Shown in pieces: positions 24,726 to 32,757 of a stretch of DNA of 64,000 nucleotides. The stretch lies in assembly GCF_009834345.1 (NCBI RefSeq), contig NZ_CP035042.1, positions 2,976,001 to 3,040,000 on the forward strand, written 5' to 3'. Within the stretch, counting starts at the first letter, position 1. Every line of letters starts with the position of its first letter. The position numbers were made by a program, and so were the translations under genes. The DNA is from Billgrantia tianxiuensis. GTDB lineage: Bacteria > Pseudomonadota > Gammaproteobacteria > Pseudomonadales > Halomonadaceae. Below the pieces are notes generated by a model that saw only the letters and a list, made by a program, of their open reading frames with translations, made no database searches and was not told the origin of the DNA.

Positions 24726-25646
24726 ATGAGCAACGTCGCCTACCTGCCAGGACACGAACCGGAGTCGGTGCCCGCCGAGACACCAAGGGGCCCTCAAGTG
24801 GAAGACGGATATACCCGGATCGCCAACGAGCTGTACGAGGTGGTCAACAACGTCCACACGTGCCCGGTTACGATCCGCCAGATGCGTGTCATTCATGCGG
24901 TGATTCGCCGCACCTACGGGTTCAACAAGTCCTTCGATCGTATTGCCGACACCCAGCTTGCAGCTGATACCGGGCTCCCCCGTCAGATGGTCAACAAGGC
25001 CAAGAACGAGCTGATCGACATGCACGTTCTGGTTCTGGATGGCCGTAAGCTGGGCATCAACAAGCATTACGCCGAGTGGGATTTCTCTGCGAAGCCGAAG
25101 AAAAAAGCACCCGCTCCAAAGCAAAAACAAAATGCTGACAGTGTCAGCAAAATGCTGACACAAAATGTCAGCAAAACGGAGACACACAAAAGACAGAAAG
25201 ACACTCATATGAATACTTACGTATTCATAGCGCATCGGCTGGCGCCGAACGCGCTTGTCGATCTGCGTCTGAATCACTTCCCGATCAAACGCCCGAAGGC
25301 TCCTGCCCTGCCGAACTGCCCTCACAACGAGATCATTGATCTCTGGGGCGAGGTCATGCCTGAAAAACCGCAGCCCGCGAAAAACCTGTGGGCTGGAACT
25401 GAGCGCGCGCGCAACCTCGCTGCTCGCTGGAAGGCCGGGTTCTCGATTAAGCACGAGCGCACTGGCAAGCCGCTGTACACCAATCGCGAAGAGGGAATTG
25501 CTTGGTGGGGCCGGTTCTTCAAGTTCCTGCGCAAATCCGAATTCCTGATGCAGGACCATCGCTGGTTCAAGCTCGACTGGGTCGTCAACAAGACGAACTT
25601 CACCAAGATCATGGAGCTGAGCTACCACGAGGATATGGCCCAATGA
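24726..25646 (+). CDS. Phage replication protein O-like
   Basis: 306 aa. The N-terminal ~120 residues match the phage replication protein O DNA-binding domain (GYTRIANELYEVVNNVHTCPVTIRQMRVIHAVIRRTYGFNKS, then LPRQMVNKAKNELIDMHVL). A linker follows that is encoded by the iteron region, then a basic C-terminal domain expected to recruit the helicase encoded next. ATG 24726 is three bases after the previous stop. The gene overlaps the dnaB start as ATGA. It binds the internal iterons to start phage replication. Confidence 0.85.
   Translation: MSNVAYLPGHEPESVPAETPRGPQVEDGYTRIANELYEVVNNVHTCPVTIRQMRVIHAVIRRTYGFNKSFDRIADTQLAADTGLPRQMVNKAKNELIDMHVLVLDGRKLGINKHYAEWDFSAKPKKKAPAPKQKQNADSVSKMLTQNVSKTETHKRQKDTHMNTYVFIAHRLAPNALVDLRLNHFPIKRPKAPALPNCPHNEIIDLWGEVMPEKPQPAKNLWAGTERARNLAARWKAGFSIKHERTGKPLYTNREEGIAWWGRFFKFLRKSEFLMQDHRWFKLDWVVNKTNFTKIMELSYHEDMAQ
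25133..25228. other. Putative phage replication origin within the O-like gene
   Basis: Four 8-base iterons: TGCTGACA (25133), TGTCAGCA (25142), TGCTGACA (25153) and TGTCAGCA (25166), arranged as two inverted pairs with spacers of one and five bases. An A-rich stretch follows, then a palindrome ATGAATAC-TTAC-GTATTCAT (25209-25228). The position inside the initiator gene, between its DNA-binding and C-terminal domains, mirrors lambda ori. Confidence 0.75.
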
Positions 25647-27034
25647 GTCATTTCAGCTTGGAAGCCGAACAGTCCGTGATCGGCGGCGCCATGCTGAACA
25701 GCAAGGTGATCGATAGCCTCGCTGACATCGTGAGCGCCGGGGATTTCTACGACCCAGCCCATGCTGCCATCTGGAGCGCCATCGTTCACGTCGCCTGCCG
25801 GCTGGGCGTGAAGCCAGACATCGTCACCGTGAGCGAACACCTCGAAGAGCACGGCCACCTGAACGCTGCCGGCGGTGTCGGTTATCTCGCCGAGATTACG
25901 AAGAACACCCCGTCTGCAGCCAATGCCGAGGTGTACGCCGGCATCGTAAGGGACAAGGCGCAGCGCCGCCGCCTGGTCGCCAGCCTGGCCAATCTGACCG
26001 AAGAGGCAACAACCAGCCGAGAAGCGTTTTCCGACCTGATCGACAAGGCCCAGGGTCAATTGCTCTCCCTGGTCGGTGGCGAGCAGAAAGGCGCCGTGAT
26101 GATCAAGGATGCTCTCAAGTCACTCCTCGATACCGTAGAGCGGAAGAGCAGCGGCGAAGAGTCCTCCATGGGACTGTCGTTCGGCCTCACCGATCTCGAT
26201 CGCATGACCATGGGTATGAAGGCCGGGGAGATGATCGTCGTAGGTGCCCGCCCATCGATGGGGAAGACGGCGTTCTCGCTCAACATCTTGCGCGCCGTCC
26301 TGACCCACAACCGGCGCCCGGCCATGATCTTCTCCATGGAGATGGGCTCCGAGGCAATCACCACGCGCCTGGTGGCGGCTTCCGGCATGCTGCCGCTCGA
26401 CAAGCTGCGCGATCCCACGACGATGGAAGCCGGGGATTGGGATAAGTACACCGCGGGCAACCAGCTGCTGCACGACACCCAGCTCGTCATCGATGACCGC
26501 CCCGCCCTCACCCCCAGCCAGATCCGCGGCGCCGCCAAGCGCTGGAAGCAGTACTTGGGTGACATGGGCGTCGTGGTGGTCGATTACCTGGGCCTGATGA
26601 AAGCCGAGGGCCGCCACGGCAACCGTGAGCAGGAAGTGGCCGAGGCCAGCCGCGCGATGAAAGCCCTTGCCAAAGAGCTGGAGTGCCCGGTCGTCGTGCT
26701 CTCCCAACTCAACCGAAACCTCGAGAACCGCGACCTCAAGAACCGTCGGCCGCGCATGTCCGACCTGAGGGAGTCGGGAGCGATCGAACAGGACGCTGAC
26801 CTGATCCTGTTCCTGTACCGCCACGAGGTCTACGACGAGAACGACCAGCGCAGCAAGGGCGTTGGCGAAATCATCATCGGCAAGCAGCGCGAGGGGCGCC
26901 TGGGCACGGTTTACACCGCCGCCAGGCTCGAGCTTAACCGCTTCGATGATCTGTCTGCTGAGAAGATCCACGAGCTATCCCAACCACCCGTGCCGGAAGC
27001 GCCGCGGCGCAAGTCGGCCATGGCGGAGTTTTGA
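25643..27034 (+). CDS. dnaB: Replicative DNA helicase DnaB
   Basis: 463 aa. An N-terminal DnaB domain (~5-105; LEAEQSVIGGAMLNSKVID) precedes the RecA-like hexameric helicase domain. Walker A is GARPSMGKT, Walker B VVVDYLGLM, with QLNRNLENRDLKNRRPRMSDLRESGAIEQDADLILFLYR as the conserved end. Start ATG 25643 overlaps the upstream stop. It is a full-length phage copy that spares the phage from loading the host helicase. Confidence 0.95.
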   Translation: MSHFSLEAEQSVIGGAMLNSKVIDSLADIVSAGDFYDPAHAAIWSAIVHVACRLGVKPDIVTVSEHLEEHGHLNAAGGVGYLAEITKNTPSAANAEVYAGIVRDKAQRRRLVASLANLTEEATTSREAFSDLIDKAQGQLLSLVGGEQKGAVMIKDALKSLLDTVERKSSGEESSMGLSFGLTDLDRMTMGMKAGEMIVVGARPSMGKTAFSLNILRAVLTHNRRPAMIFSMEMGSEAITTRLVAASGMLPLDKLRDPTTMEAGDWDKYTAGNQLLHDTQLVIDDRPALTPSQIRGAAKRWKQYLGDMGVVVVDYLGLMKAEGRHGNREQEVAEASRAMKALAKELECPVVVLSQLNRNLENRDLKNRRPRMSDLRESGAIEQDADLILFLYRHEVYDENDQRSKGVGEIIIGKQREGRLGTVYTAARLELNRFDDLSAEKIHELSQPPVPEAPRRKSAMAEF

Positions 27035-27036
27035 TC

Positions 27037-27336
27037 ATGGGAACCGTCACTCAAATCAAGCCCAGCCCCAATCGTCTGGAGAACCCAGAGGGCCAGCTCG
27101 GCCGCGTGCACATGGTGTTGCGCGATGCCACCTACTGGATGCAACTCCACGAGATCGGCGAGGCCATCCTGAGCCGCTTCCAGCGCATGGACAGCCATGC
27201 CGCCATCTCAGCCCGCATCCGTGAACTGCGTGGCCTGGGCGTGACGATTGTCAGCCGCGAGGTACCGGGCAAGGGTGCGGCCCGCCCGCATGAGTACCGG
27301 CTGGTGCCGGATTGGGATGGAGGTGCTGCGGCATGA
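27037..27336 (+). CDS. Small winged-helix-like phage protein
   Basis: 99 aa. Residues ~30-90 look like a winged helix (DATYWMQLHEIGEAILSRFQRMDSHAAISARIRELRGLGVTIVSREV). Similar small proteins follow dnaB in many phages. A regulatory role is inferred from the fold. The stop overlaps the next start (ATGA). Confidence 0.65.
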   Translation: MGTVTQIKPSPNRLENPEGQLGRVHMVLRDATYWMQLHEIGEAILSRFQRMDSHAAISARIRELRGLGVTIVSREVPGKGAARPHEYRLVPDWDGGAAA

Positions 27337-27650
27337 AACTCACCGCCTACGAACAGGGCAAGAAGACGCCCGCCGAGCTGTTCCCAGCCCCGGGCAGCGG
27401 CCCGAACGCCAAGCCCTGCCCGCACATCAACCGCCGGTTCAATCTCTCGGGCGAGGAGAAGCAGCGCCGCCGCAAAGTTCTGGCCAAGGCGCTGAAGAAA
27501 GCCGGCTCAATTTCAGCCCTATCTACAGCTATAGGCTTTCGGCCCATGGTCATTCGCAACTGGGATATGGCCAAGCACGCCATACCAGACGAGCGGCTGG
27601 CGGTGTTGGAACGGTACCTGGCTGGGGAGGTGCCCCATGAAGCCCATTGA
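27333..27650 (+). CDS. Phage protein, possible Cro-like helix-turn-helix
   Basis: 105 aa. ATG 27333 follows GGAGG. The C-terminal half KALKKAGSISALSTAIGFRPMVIRNWDMAKHAIPDERLAVLERYLAGE resembles a YdaS-type helix-turn-helix (self against non-self choice by alternating helices), preceded by a basic stretch EEKQRRRK. It may be a second regulator. Confidence in the fold is moderate. Confidence 0.6.
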   Translation: MKLTAYEQGKKTPAELFPAPGSGPNAKPCPHINRRFNLSGEEKQRRRKVLAKALKKAGSISALSTAIGFRPMVIRNWDMAKHAIPDERLAVLERYLAGEVPHEAH

Positions 27651-27924
27651 GCCTGGATGTCTGGCACTGATCCTGCGCGGGAATATGGCCAATCACGTTT
27701 GCACGGCGGTGGAGAAGATCCCGGCCAATCAGCCCTTCACGATCCATCCAGATAGGACCTGGGAGAGCGAGAGGCAAACGACCTTCAGCTGCGACGCCTG
27801 GCGTGTCGACTTGGCGAGTGATCCGAGCGTTGGTTACACGGTCGCTGAACACAACCTGATGCGCATCGACGGCGGCGAAGACGAGAGCGTCACCACTGAG
27901 CAGGACCAGGAGTTGCCGGCATGA
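27637..27924 (+). CDS. Phage protein of unknown function
   Basis: 95 aa; a small beta-rich protein (MKPIEPGCLALILRGNMANHVCTAVEKI ... TFSCDAWRVDL ... AEHNLMRIDGG). Such proteins with a P-G-C-A-x-I/L start occur in the nin-like region of many phages without known function. It overlaps the previous gene by 14 bases and the next by four. Confidence 0.65.
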   Translation: MKPIEPGCLALILRGNMANHVCTAVEKIPANQPFTIHPDRTWESERQTTFSCDAWRVDLASDPSVGYTVAEHNLMRIDGGEDESVTTEQDQELPA

Positions 27925-28424
27925 CCCTGCCCAAGCAATACGTCAGCCGGGCCAGCACCCTGCAGGAATCCCTGGCTGCCGTAGCCAAGCTTCCCTGGAT
28001 CCTGGCCGAAGCCATCACACGTTGGGGTGAGATCGAGGTCATCGTGCGTAAGCGCGAGAAGCACCGCAGCCAAGAGCAGAACAAACTCCAGCGGAAGTGG
28101 TGCAAAGAGGCCGCCGCCCAAGGTGACATGACCGCCGAGGAGTACCGCGGCTACTGCAAGCTGCACTTCGGCGTGCCGATCCTGCGCCGTGATAGCGAGG
28201 CCTTCCGCGAGGTTTACGACCGCCTCATCCGGCCGCGCGATTACGCCGAGAAGCTCGAACTGATGATGGAGCCGCTGGACTTCCAGGTAACCCGGCTGAT
28301 GACCACCGCGCAGAAGGGCGAGTACCTCGATGCCATGTGGACGCACTTCACCGGCCTGGGCTTTCGCCTGACCGATCCGAACCTCAAGGGCATGGATCCT
28401 AGCCAGTACAAGGAGGCAGCGTGA
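27921..28424 (+). CDS. ninB: NinB-like recombination protein (Orf family)
   Basis: 167 aa. It contains the NinB pattern: WGEIEVIVRKREKHRSQEQNKLQRKWCKEAA, then MTAEEYRGYCKLHFGVPILRRD and TAQKGEYLDAMWTHFTGLGF. NinB/Orf binds single-stranded DNA and assists RecA-type recombination in place of RecFOR. Overlaps on both sides fit the tightly packed nin-like operon. Confidence 0.85.
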   Translation: MTLPKQYVSRASTLQESLAAVAKLPWILAEAITRWGEIEVIVRKREKHRSQEQNKLQRKWCKEAAAQGDMTAEEYRGYCKLHFGVPILRRDSEAFREVYDRLIRPRDYAEKLELMMEPLDFQVTRLMTTAQKGEYLDAMWTHFTGLGFRLTDPNLKGMDPSQYKEAA

Positions 28425-28869
28425 CTATCAAAATCAGAAAACTGCAGCAGCCGACACCGAGAACCTGTGTTCATACCTGCCTCGCCATGGTGACGGGCGT
28501 GTCTATCGACTCACTTATTGATCGGTTTGGAGATCGCCCCCTAGGAATCAAGGAAGAGGTTTCGGTGCTCATTGAGCATGGAATATTCCACACCCCACCA
28601 CCGGGAACCTTCATGAGTTCCCGTTCTTTGGGACATACCTAGTATCAACACCCAGCCTGAACCTGCCTGGGAAGCTTCACATGGTAGTGGTGGTCCTCGA
28701 TGACGAAGGCTACAGCGTCATCGACCCCAACGAGGGCCGGGAAGGTGTTCAGGCATACACCTCGGATGCGCTTCCATCTGGCGACCTGGCTCGGTGCGAG
28801 GTCACGTATTTGAATCCCAGCCTGCTTGATGAAATGCGGCTAACAGAGAAGCGTACGGAGGCTGCATGA
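28421..28869 (+). pseudogene. C39-like cysteine peptidase-type phage protein, one frameshift
   Basis: About 149 aa after restoring one base between ~28560 and 28615. The first piece has the papain-like/C39 nucleophile region (QPTPRTCVHTCLAMVTG, with cysteines); the second continues FFGTYLVSTPSLNLPGKLHMVVVVLDDEGYSVIDPN, supplying the histidine and aspartate. The joined protein looks like a small C39-type peptidase of unknown target. The end overlaps the next gene by four bases. Confidence 0.65.
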
Positions 28870-29303
28870 AGCGTTCCGGCACACTCAAGCGCAAGACACC
28901 TCTCGCCCAGGGCGCCCCGCTCAAACGCACGCCCATGAATCGCACATCGCCGAAGCGCCGGCCGGCCAAGGCTGCAAATGACGAGCAGTGGCGCAGCGAG
29001 ACCTACATCGGCTGGATCAAGTCGCTTCCCTGCTGCAACTGCGGCGGCCCCGGTGGTGATCCGCATCACGTCATCGGTCTGCACTGGGGCCTGTCCGGCA
29101 TGGGCATGACGGCGCCCGACTCATTCGCCATGCCGGTCTGCCGCGCATGCCATCGGGCCATTCACGAATCGCCCGAGCTGCAGCGCTGGCAGCCGACCTG
29201 GTTGCGGCATGTCATCTCGCTTGGCGTTCGCCAGTTCGATGGCGACATCAAAGAGGCCCTGTTGCGGGCCTGGGCATTCATCGACTCGAAAGAGGTGGCG
29301 TGA
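28866..29303 (+). CDS. DUF968 / HNH-like zinc nuclease (P1 Ref-like)
   Basis: 145 aa. A basic, disordered N terminus (SGTLKRKTPLAQGAPLKR) precedes a zinc-binding HNH-like core: LPCCNCGGPGGDPHHV and VCRACHRAIHESPELQRWQPTW. DUF968 proteins resemble phage P1 Ref, a RecA-dependent nuclease. Its place between NinB and a RuvC-like gene fits a recombination role. Confidence 0.75.
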   Translation: MKRSGTLKRKTPLAQGAPLKRTPMNRTSPKRRPAKAANDEQWRSETYIGWIKSLPCCNCGGPGGDPHHVIGLHWGLSGMGMTAPDSFAMPVCRACHRAIHESPELQRWQPTWLRHVISLGVRQFDGDIKEALLRAWAFIDSKEVA

Positions 29304-29785
29304 TGCGGGCAGTAGTGGGGATAGACCCGGGCAAAGCTGGTGGCGTGGCGTTGATCACGCCTACCGGCGCCAGTGGCCTGCCGATGCCATTGGTCGGCAA
29401 GGAGATTGACGGCCGCTACCTGGCCCAGTGGCTGCGCCGCGTCGGCCCGGAGCTGGTAATCGTTGAGAAGGTCGGCGCTGCCCGGGTGAATGGTCGGCCC
29501 CAAGGAGGCACTTCGATGTTCACGTTCGGCACCGGCTTCGGGAAGCTGCTCGGCGTGCTCGAGGCCATGGGTATCCCTCACCGATTGGTCACCCCCCAGA
29601 CATGGAAAGCGGTGGTGCTCAAAGGCACGGCCAAGGACAAGGCGGCAGCCATCGAATTCGTGCATCGCGCCTACCCGCTGGTAGACCTGATGCCCGGGCG
29701 ATGCCGAACCCCTCAAGACGGCATTGCTGACGCCGTATGCCTGGCCGAGTACGGCCGCCAACTGATGACCCGGGAGGCCGAATGA
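29303..29785 (+). CDS. RuvC-like Holliday junction resolvase
   Basis: 160 aa. RNase H-fold start VVGIDPGKAGGVALI with the first catalytic aspartate; next LVIVEKVGA gives the glutamate; and DGIADAVCLAEY the C-terminal acidic pair. Phage RuvC-like enzymes of this size resolve recombination intermediates before packaging. The start codon overlaps the previous stop (TGATG), and its own stop overlaps the next start. Confidence 0.8.
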   Translation: MRAVVGIDPGKAGGVALITPTGASGLPMPLVGKEIDGRYLAQWLRRVGPELVIVEKVGAARVNGRPQGGTSMFTFGTGFGKLLGVLEAMGIPHRLVTPQTWKAVVLKGTAKDKAAAIEFVHRAYPLVDLMPGRCRTPQDGIADAVCLAEYGRQLMTREAE

Positions 29786-30397
29786 GCTACATCGATCACA
29801 ACCCCGCGTGGCCTGGGCCATGGCCTTCGAGTCCGGTATCAGGACGCAGGCCGCCGCCGACCTGGCCGAGGCCGGCAGCAAAGTCCAGACCAGCGGCGCC
29901 AAGGGCGGCAACTGCTACGGCGATCACTACACCCGGTCTACTCCGTCATCCGACGCATGGAGCGCGAGCAGCCGGTGATCGCTGCCGTGGGCCACTGGCT
30001 CTGCCTGGCAGACACCGGCGAGGCCAACCAGTACCTGGATGACGTCGCCGATACGGTGCTGACGCGCTATATCGTGGCCACTCCCGAATGGGCCACCTAC
30101 CGCAAGGCGCGGCGAGAGCGCGTCGAGGCCCTGGTACAGGCTCGGCTGGCGATGGACCGCAACGACATGGACGGCAGCAGGCCTCTGTGGCAGCCCCTGG
30201 AGATCTGCGAGTTCGTCGCCGGCTGGGTGGGCGTGACCATTGTCAGCTACAACTGGCAGCGCGATGGTTGGGAGCAGGTATGGGCTCAGCTGGGGCGGAT
30301 CATCTCCGAACTCGAGGATGAGGCAATGGCACCGGTGGCGCGGGTGGCCAGGGAGGCCAACCGGGCAATGCGTGACGACCTGAAAAATGCAGCTTGA
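29782..30397 (+). pseudogene. Q-position protein, two frameshifts
   Basis: About 205 aa after restoring one base in CCCC 29802-29805 and one in CCC 29932-29934. The joined protein reads MSYIDHN, then RVAWAMAFESGIRTQAAADLAEAG, GNCYGDHYTPVYSVIRRMEREQPVIAAVGHWLCL, and ends VAREANRAMRDDLKNAA. No family is recognised. Its position as the last rightward early gene, directly before tandem terminators and the lysis/late operon, is that of antiterminator Q; this is inference from context only. Confidence 0.6.
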
Positions 30398-30473
30398 CTA
30401 ATTGAAGGTCAATTGATACCGTATTTTCTAAGCTGGACCAGATGCGCTCTTCCAGCCCTTGATTTAAAGGCCC

Positions 30474-30627
30474 TGCCCTCCCCGGCGGGGCTTTCGCGTT
30501 TCTGGCCCCTCGCCAGACGCAGACCCCACACGTACCCCCATGCGTGTTCTCCCGGCCACGGACGGCCACCCCTGATTTCGCGATAGCGCCGCCTGGCGTT
30601 TGCCCGTTCGTGCGGGCCTTTTCTTCT
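30474..30627 (+). terminator. Tandem terminators before the late operon
   Basis: The first is CCCC-GGC-GGGG (30480-30490) followed by CTTTCGCGTTT. The second is GCCCG (30602-30606), a 6-base loop and CGGGC (30613-30617), followed by CTTTTCTTCT. Late genes start at 30639, so late transcription must read through or start nearby. The 240-base gap holds no gene. Confidence 0.7.
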
Positions 30628-30638
30628 GAGGTGCGCCC

Positions 30639-31268
30639 ATGCACTGGTACGACGAGCTCGAACTGGCGCGCCCTGCCGTGTCTGTCGATCTGCTGCGTGC
30701 GGCCATGCCTGGCGCGCCAGACGTCGAAGAGTGGGCGGATGAGCTGAGCGAGGCGCTGGCGTGGGCGAAGATCCGCGACAAGGCTGAAGTGGCGATGTTC
30801 CTGGCCCAGGTCGGCCATGAGTCCAGCGACCTGACGCGCCTCGAGGAGAACATGAACTACACGGCGAAGCGCCTTACCGAAGTGTGGCCCCGTCGGTACC
30901 CAACGCTCGAGGCCGCCGCCCCATACGCACGGAACCCCAAGGCGCTTGCCAACCACACCTACGGCGGCCGGATGGGCAACACCATGCCCGGAGATGGATG
31001 GCGGTTCCGAGGCCGCGGACCGATCCAGCTCACTGGTCGCGAGAACTACGCGCGCTGCGCCAAGGCCACCGGCCTGAAGCTGATCACCCACCCCGACCTG
31101 CTGGCCACCATGCCCCGATATGGGGCGATGGCGGCAGCCTGGTACTGGCTCGACCGGGTTACCCCGGGCGCCGACATCATAACCGTCACCAAGCAGGTGA
31201 ACGGTGGACGCCACGGCCTGGACGACAGAAAGCGCCGCTACGAGCGCATCCTGGCCCATCACAGATAA
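30639..31268 (+). CDS. GH19 chitinase-like endolysin
   Basis: 209 aa. The glycoside hydrolase 19 lysozyme core is clear: MFLAQVGHESSDLTRLEENMNYTAKRLTEVWPRRYP with the catalytic glutamate in GHES, ANHTYGGRMGN, and GWRFRGRGPIQLTGRENY. No signal peptide, so release needs a holin, two candidates of which follow. It cleaves the glycan backbone of peptidoglycan. Confidence 0.92.
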   Translation: MHWYDELELARPAVSVDLLRAAMPGAPDVEEWADELSEALAWAKIRDKAEVAMFLAQVGHESSDLTRLEENMNYTAKRLTEVWPRRYPTLEAAAPYARNPKALANHTYGGRMGNTMPGDGWRFRGRGPIQLTGRENYARCAKATGLKLITHPDLLATMPRYGAMAAAWYWLDRVTPGADIITVTKQVNGGRHGLDDRKRRYERILAHHR

Positions 31269-31303
31269 ACCTTGAGTACGCAGGCCCGCCCCAGAGGTGC
31301 GCC

Positions 31304-31660
31304 ATGAATGCCCTACGAAACGAGAAATCGCCCATGCCGGGACGCGACCCGAACAACTGGGGATGGCTGTTATCGGTCGTCGCCAGCCTCTGGCCGTCGC
31401 TGTACGCAGCGGGATTGGCCTTTGCCATTGCGCTGATCCGCGGCATCCATGCCGGCGGCAAGCCGGTGAAGAGCCTCCTGGAGGCTGTCCTGTGTGGCTG
31501 CCTGACGCTCGCCCTGGTCCCGCTGCTCGACTATTTCGGGTTGCCGAGAGACCTGGCGGTCGCGATTGGCGCGGCCATTGCCTTTCTCGGCGTCGATTGG
31601 TTCCGGCGCCATGCCGACACGGTTGCGCGCCGGCTCATCGAAAAATGGGTAGGCAAGTAA
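31304..31660 (+). CDS. Lambda-family holin
   Basis: 118 aa. Three hydrophobic segments: about 20-45 (WLLSVVASLWPSLYAAGLAFAIALI), 55-75 (LLEAVLCGCLTLALVPLLDYF) and 80-97 (LAVAIGAAIAFLGVDWF), with the RDPNNWGW start typical of PF05106 holins. ATG 31304 follows GAGG; a second ATG ten residues on (31334) gives a dual-start arrangement like lambda S. It forms membrane pores to release the endolysin. Confidence 0.85.
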   Translation: MNALRNEKSPMPGRDPNNWGWLLSVVASLWPSLYAAGLAFAIALIRGIHAGGKPVKSLLEAVLCGCLTLALVPLLDYFGLPRDLAVAIGAAIAFLGVDWFRRHADTVARRLIEKWVGK

Positions 31661-31688
31661 CCCTTTCAACTCAAGCCAGGAGCGCGTC

Positions 31689-32183
31689 ATGAGGTGGAGC
31701 GATGTCGCACAAACAATCGGCAAAGCGGCGCCTGCCGTGGGTGCTGCGCTGGCGGGTCCAGGTGGTGCTGTGGTGGGTCACATGGCAGCTCGTGCGCTTG
31801 GCGTTGAGGCATCTCCTGACGCTGTCGCTGAGGCCATTCATCGCGATCCGGAAGCGGCTACCAAGCTGGCCGAGATCGAGGCAGAGGCAAGACGCGCCCT
31901 GATCGACGCGCAAGCCAGAGTCGTTACGGCTGAGGTCCAGGGCGAGTCCTGGCTGCAGCGCAACTGGCGACCGATCGTCATGCTCTGGCTCTCCATCCTC
32001 GTCGGCGCCCACTTCCTCGGGTTCACGCCTGACAACCTGAGCGAGCCCATGGTCCTGGCTCTGTTCGACATCGTGCAGTACGGCCTGGCTGGGTACATCG
32101 CAGGGCGCTCTGCCGAGAAGATCACCAAGACGCTCTCTGGTCGGGGTGTGGCGGAGACGTTTATGGATCGGATCAAGAGGTAA
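31689..32183 (+). CDS. Holin of the 3TM (gene-transfer release) family
   Basis: 164 aa. A helical N-terminal half (APAVGAALAGPGGAVVGHMAARALG, then an alanine-rich amphipathic region) is followed by RNWRPIVMLWLSILVGAHFLG and FDIVQYGLAGYIAGRSAEK, typical of the 3TM holin family PF11351. It could be a second holin, an antiholin, or a membrane spacer. No clear Rz/Rz1 spanin genes are seen in this cassette. Confidence 0.75.
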   Translation: MRWSDVAQTIGKAAPAVGAALAGPGGAVVGHMAARALGVEASPDAVAEAIHRDPEAATKLAEIEAEARRALIDAQARVVTAEVQGESWLQRNWRPIVMLWLSILVGAHFLGFTPDNLSEPMVLALFDIVQYGLAGYIAGRSAEKITKTLSGRGVAETFMDRIKR

Positions 32184-32187
32184 CGAC

Positions 32188-32757
32188 ATGACCAAGACTG
32201 CGGAGGCGGTCGAGCTGACCCCCAAGCAGTCTCGATTCGTCGATGAATATCTCGTAGACCAGAACGCCACCAAGGCGGCAGAGCGTGCTGGCTATAGTGC
32301 GAAAACCGCGTACTCCCAAGGTCAGCGGCTGTTGAAAAATGTTGAGATCCGCAGGCGAGTAGATGATGGCCTGCTGAAGCAGCAAGAGCGGACGCAGATC
32401 ACTTCCGATGATGTTCTACAGCAGCTGGGGCGCCTGGGCTTCTCCGACATCCGCAAGCTGTTCACGCCTGCTGGACAACTCCGCAGCGTTGCCGACCTGC
32501 CCGACGACATCGCCGCGGCTATCGCCAGCATCGAGGTCGTCACCAAGACCATCCCCGGCATGGGCGACGAAGAGCCCGAGGTCGAGTACATCCACAAGAT
32601 CAAGCTGACGGACAAGGTGAAGCCGCTTGAGCTGATCGGTAAGCACATGAAGATGTTCACCGAGCGGCACGAGCACTCCGCCCCTGGTGGCGGCCCCATC
32701 CAGCACGAACACAAGGTTACCAAAGAAGAGATAGACGACTTCATCTCGGGGTTCTGA
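32188..32757 (+). CDS. terS: Terminase small subunit
   Basis: 189 aa. The N-terminal Terminase_2 motif LTPKQSRFVDEYLVDQNATKAAERAGYSAKTAYSQGQRLLKN is a pac/cos-binding helix-turn-helix. A central oligomerisation region and a charged C terminus (HEHSAPGGG, then KEEIDDFISGF) to contact the large subunit follow. ATG 32188 sits just after AAGAGG and abuts TerL. Confidence 0.88.
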   Translation: MTKTAEAVELTPKQSRFVDEYLVDQNATKAAERAGYSAKTAYSQGQRLLKNVEIRRRVDDGLLKQQERTQITSDDVLQQLGRLGFSDIRKLFTPAGQLRSVADLPDDIAAAIASIEVVTKTIPGMGDEEPEVEYIHKIKLTDKVKPLELIGKHMKMFTERHEHSAPGGGPIQHEHKVTKEEIDDFISGF

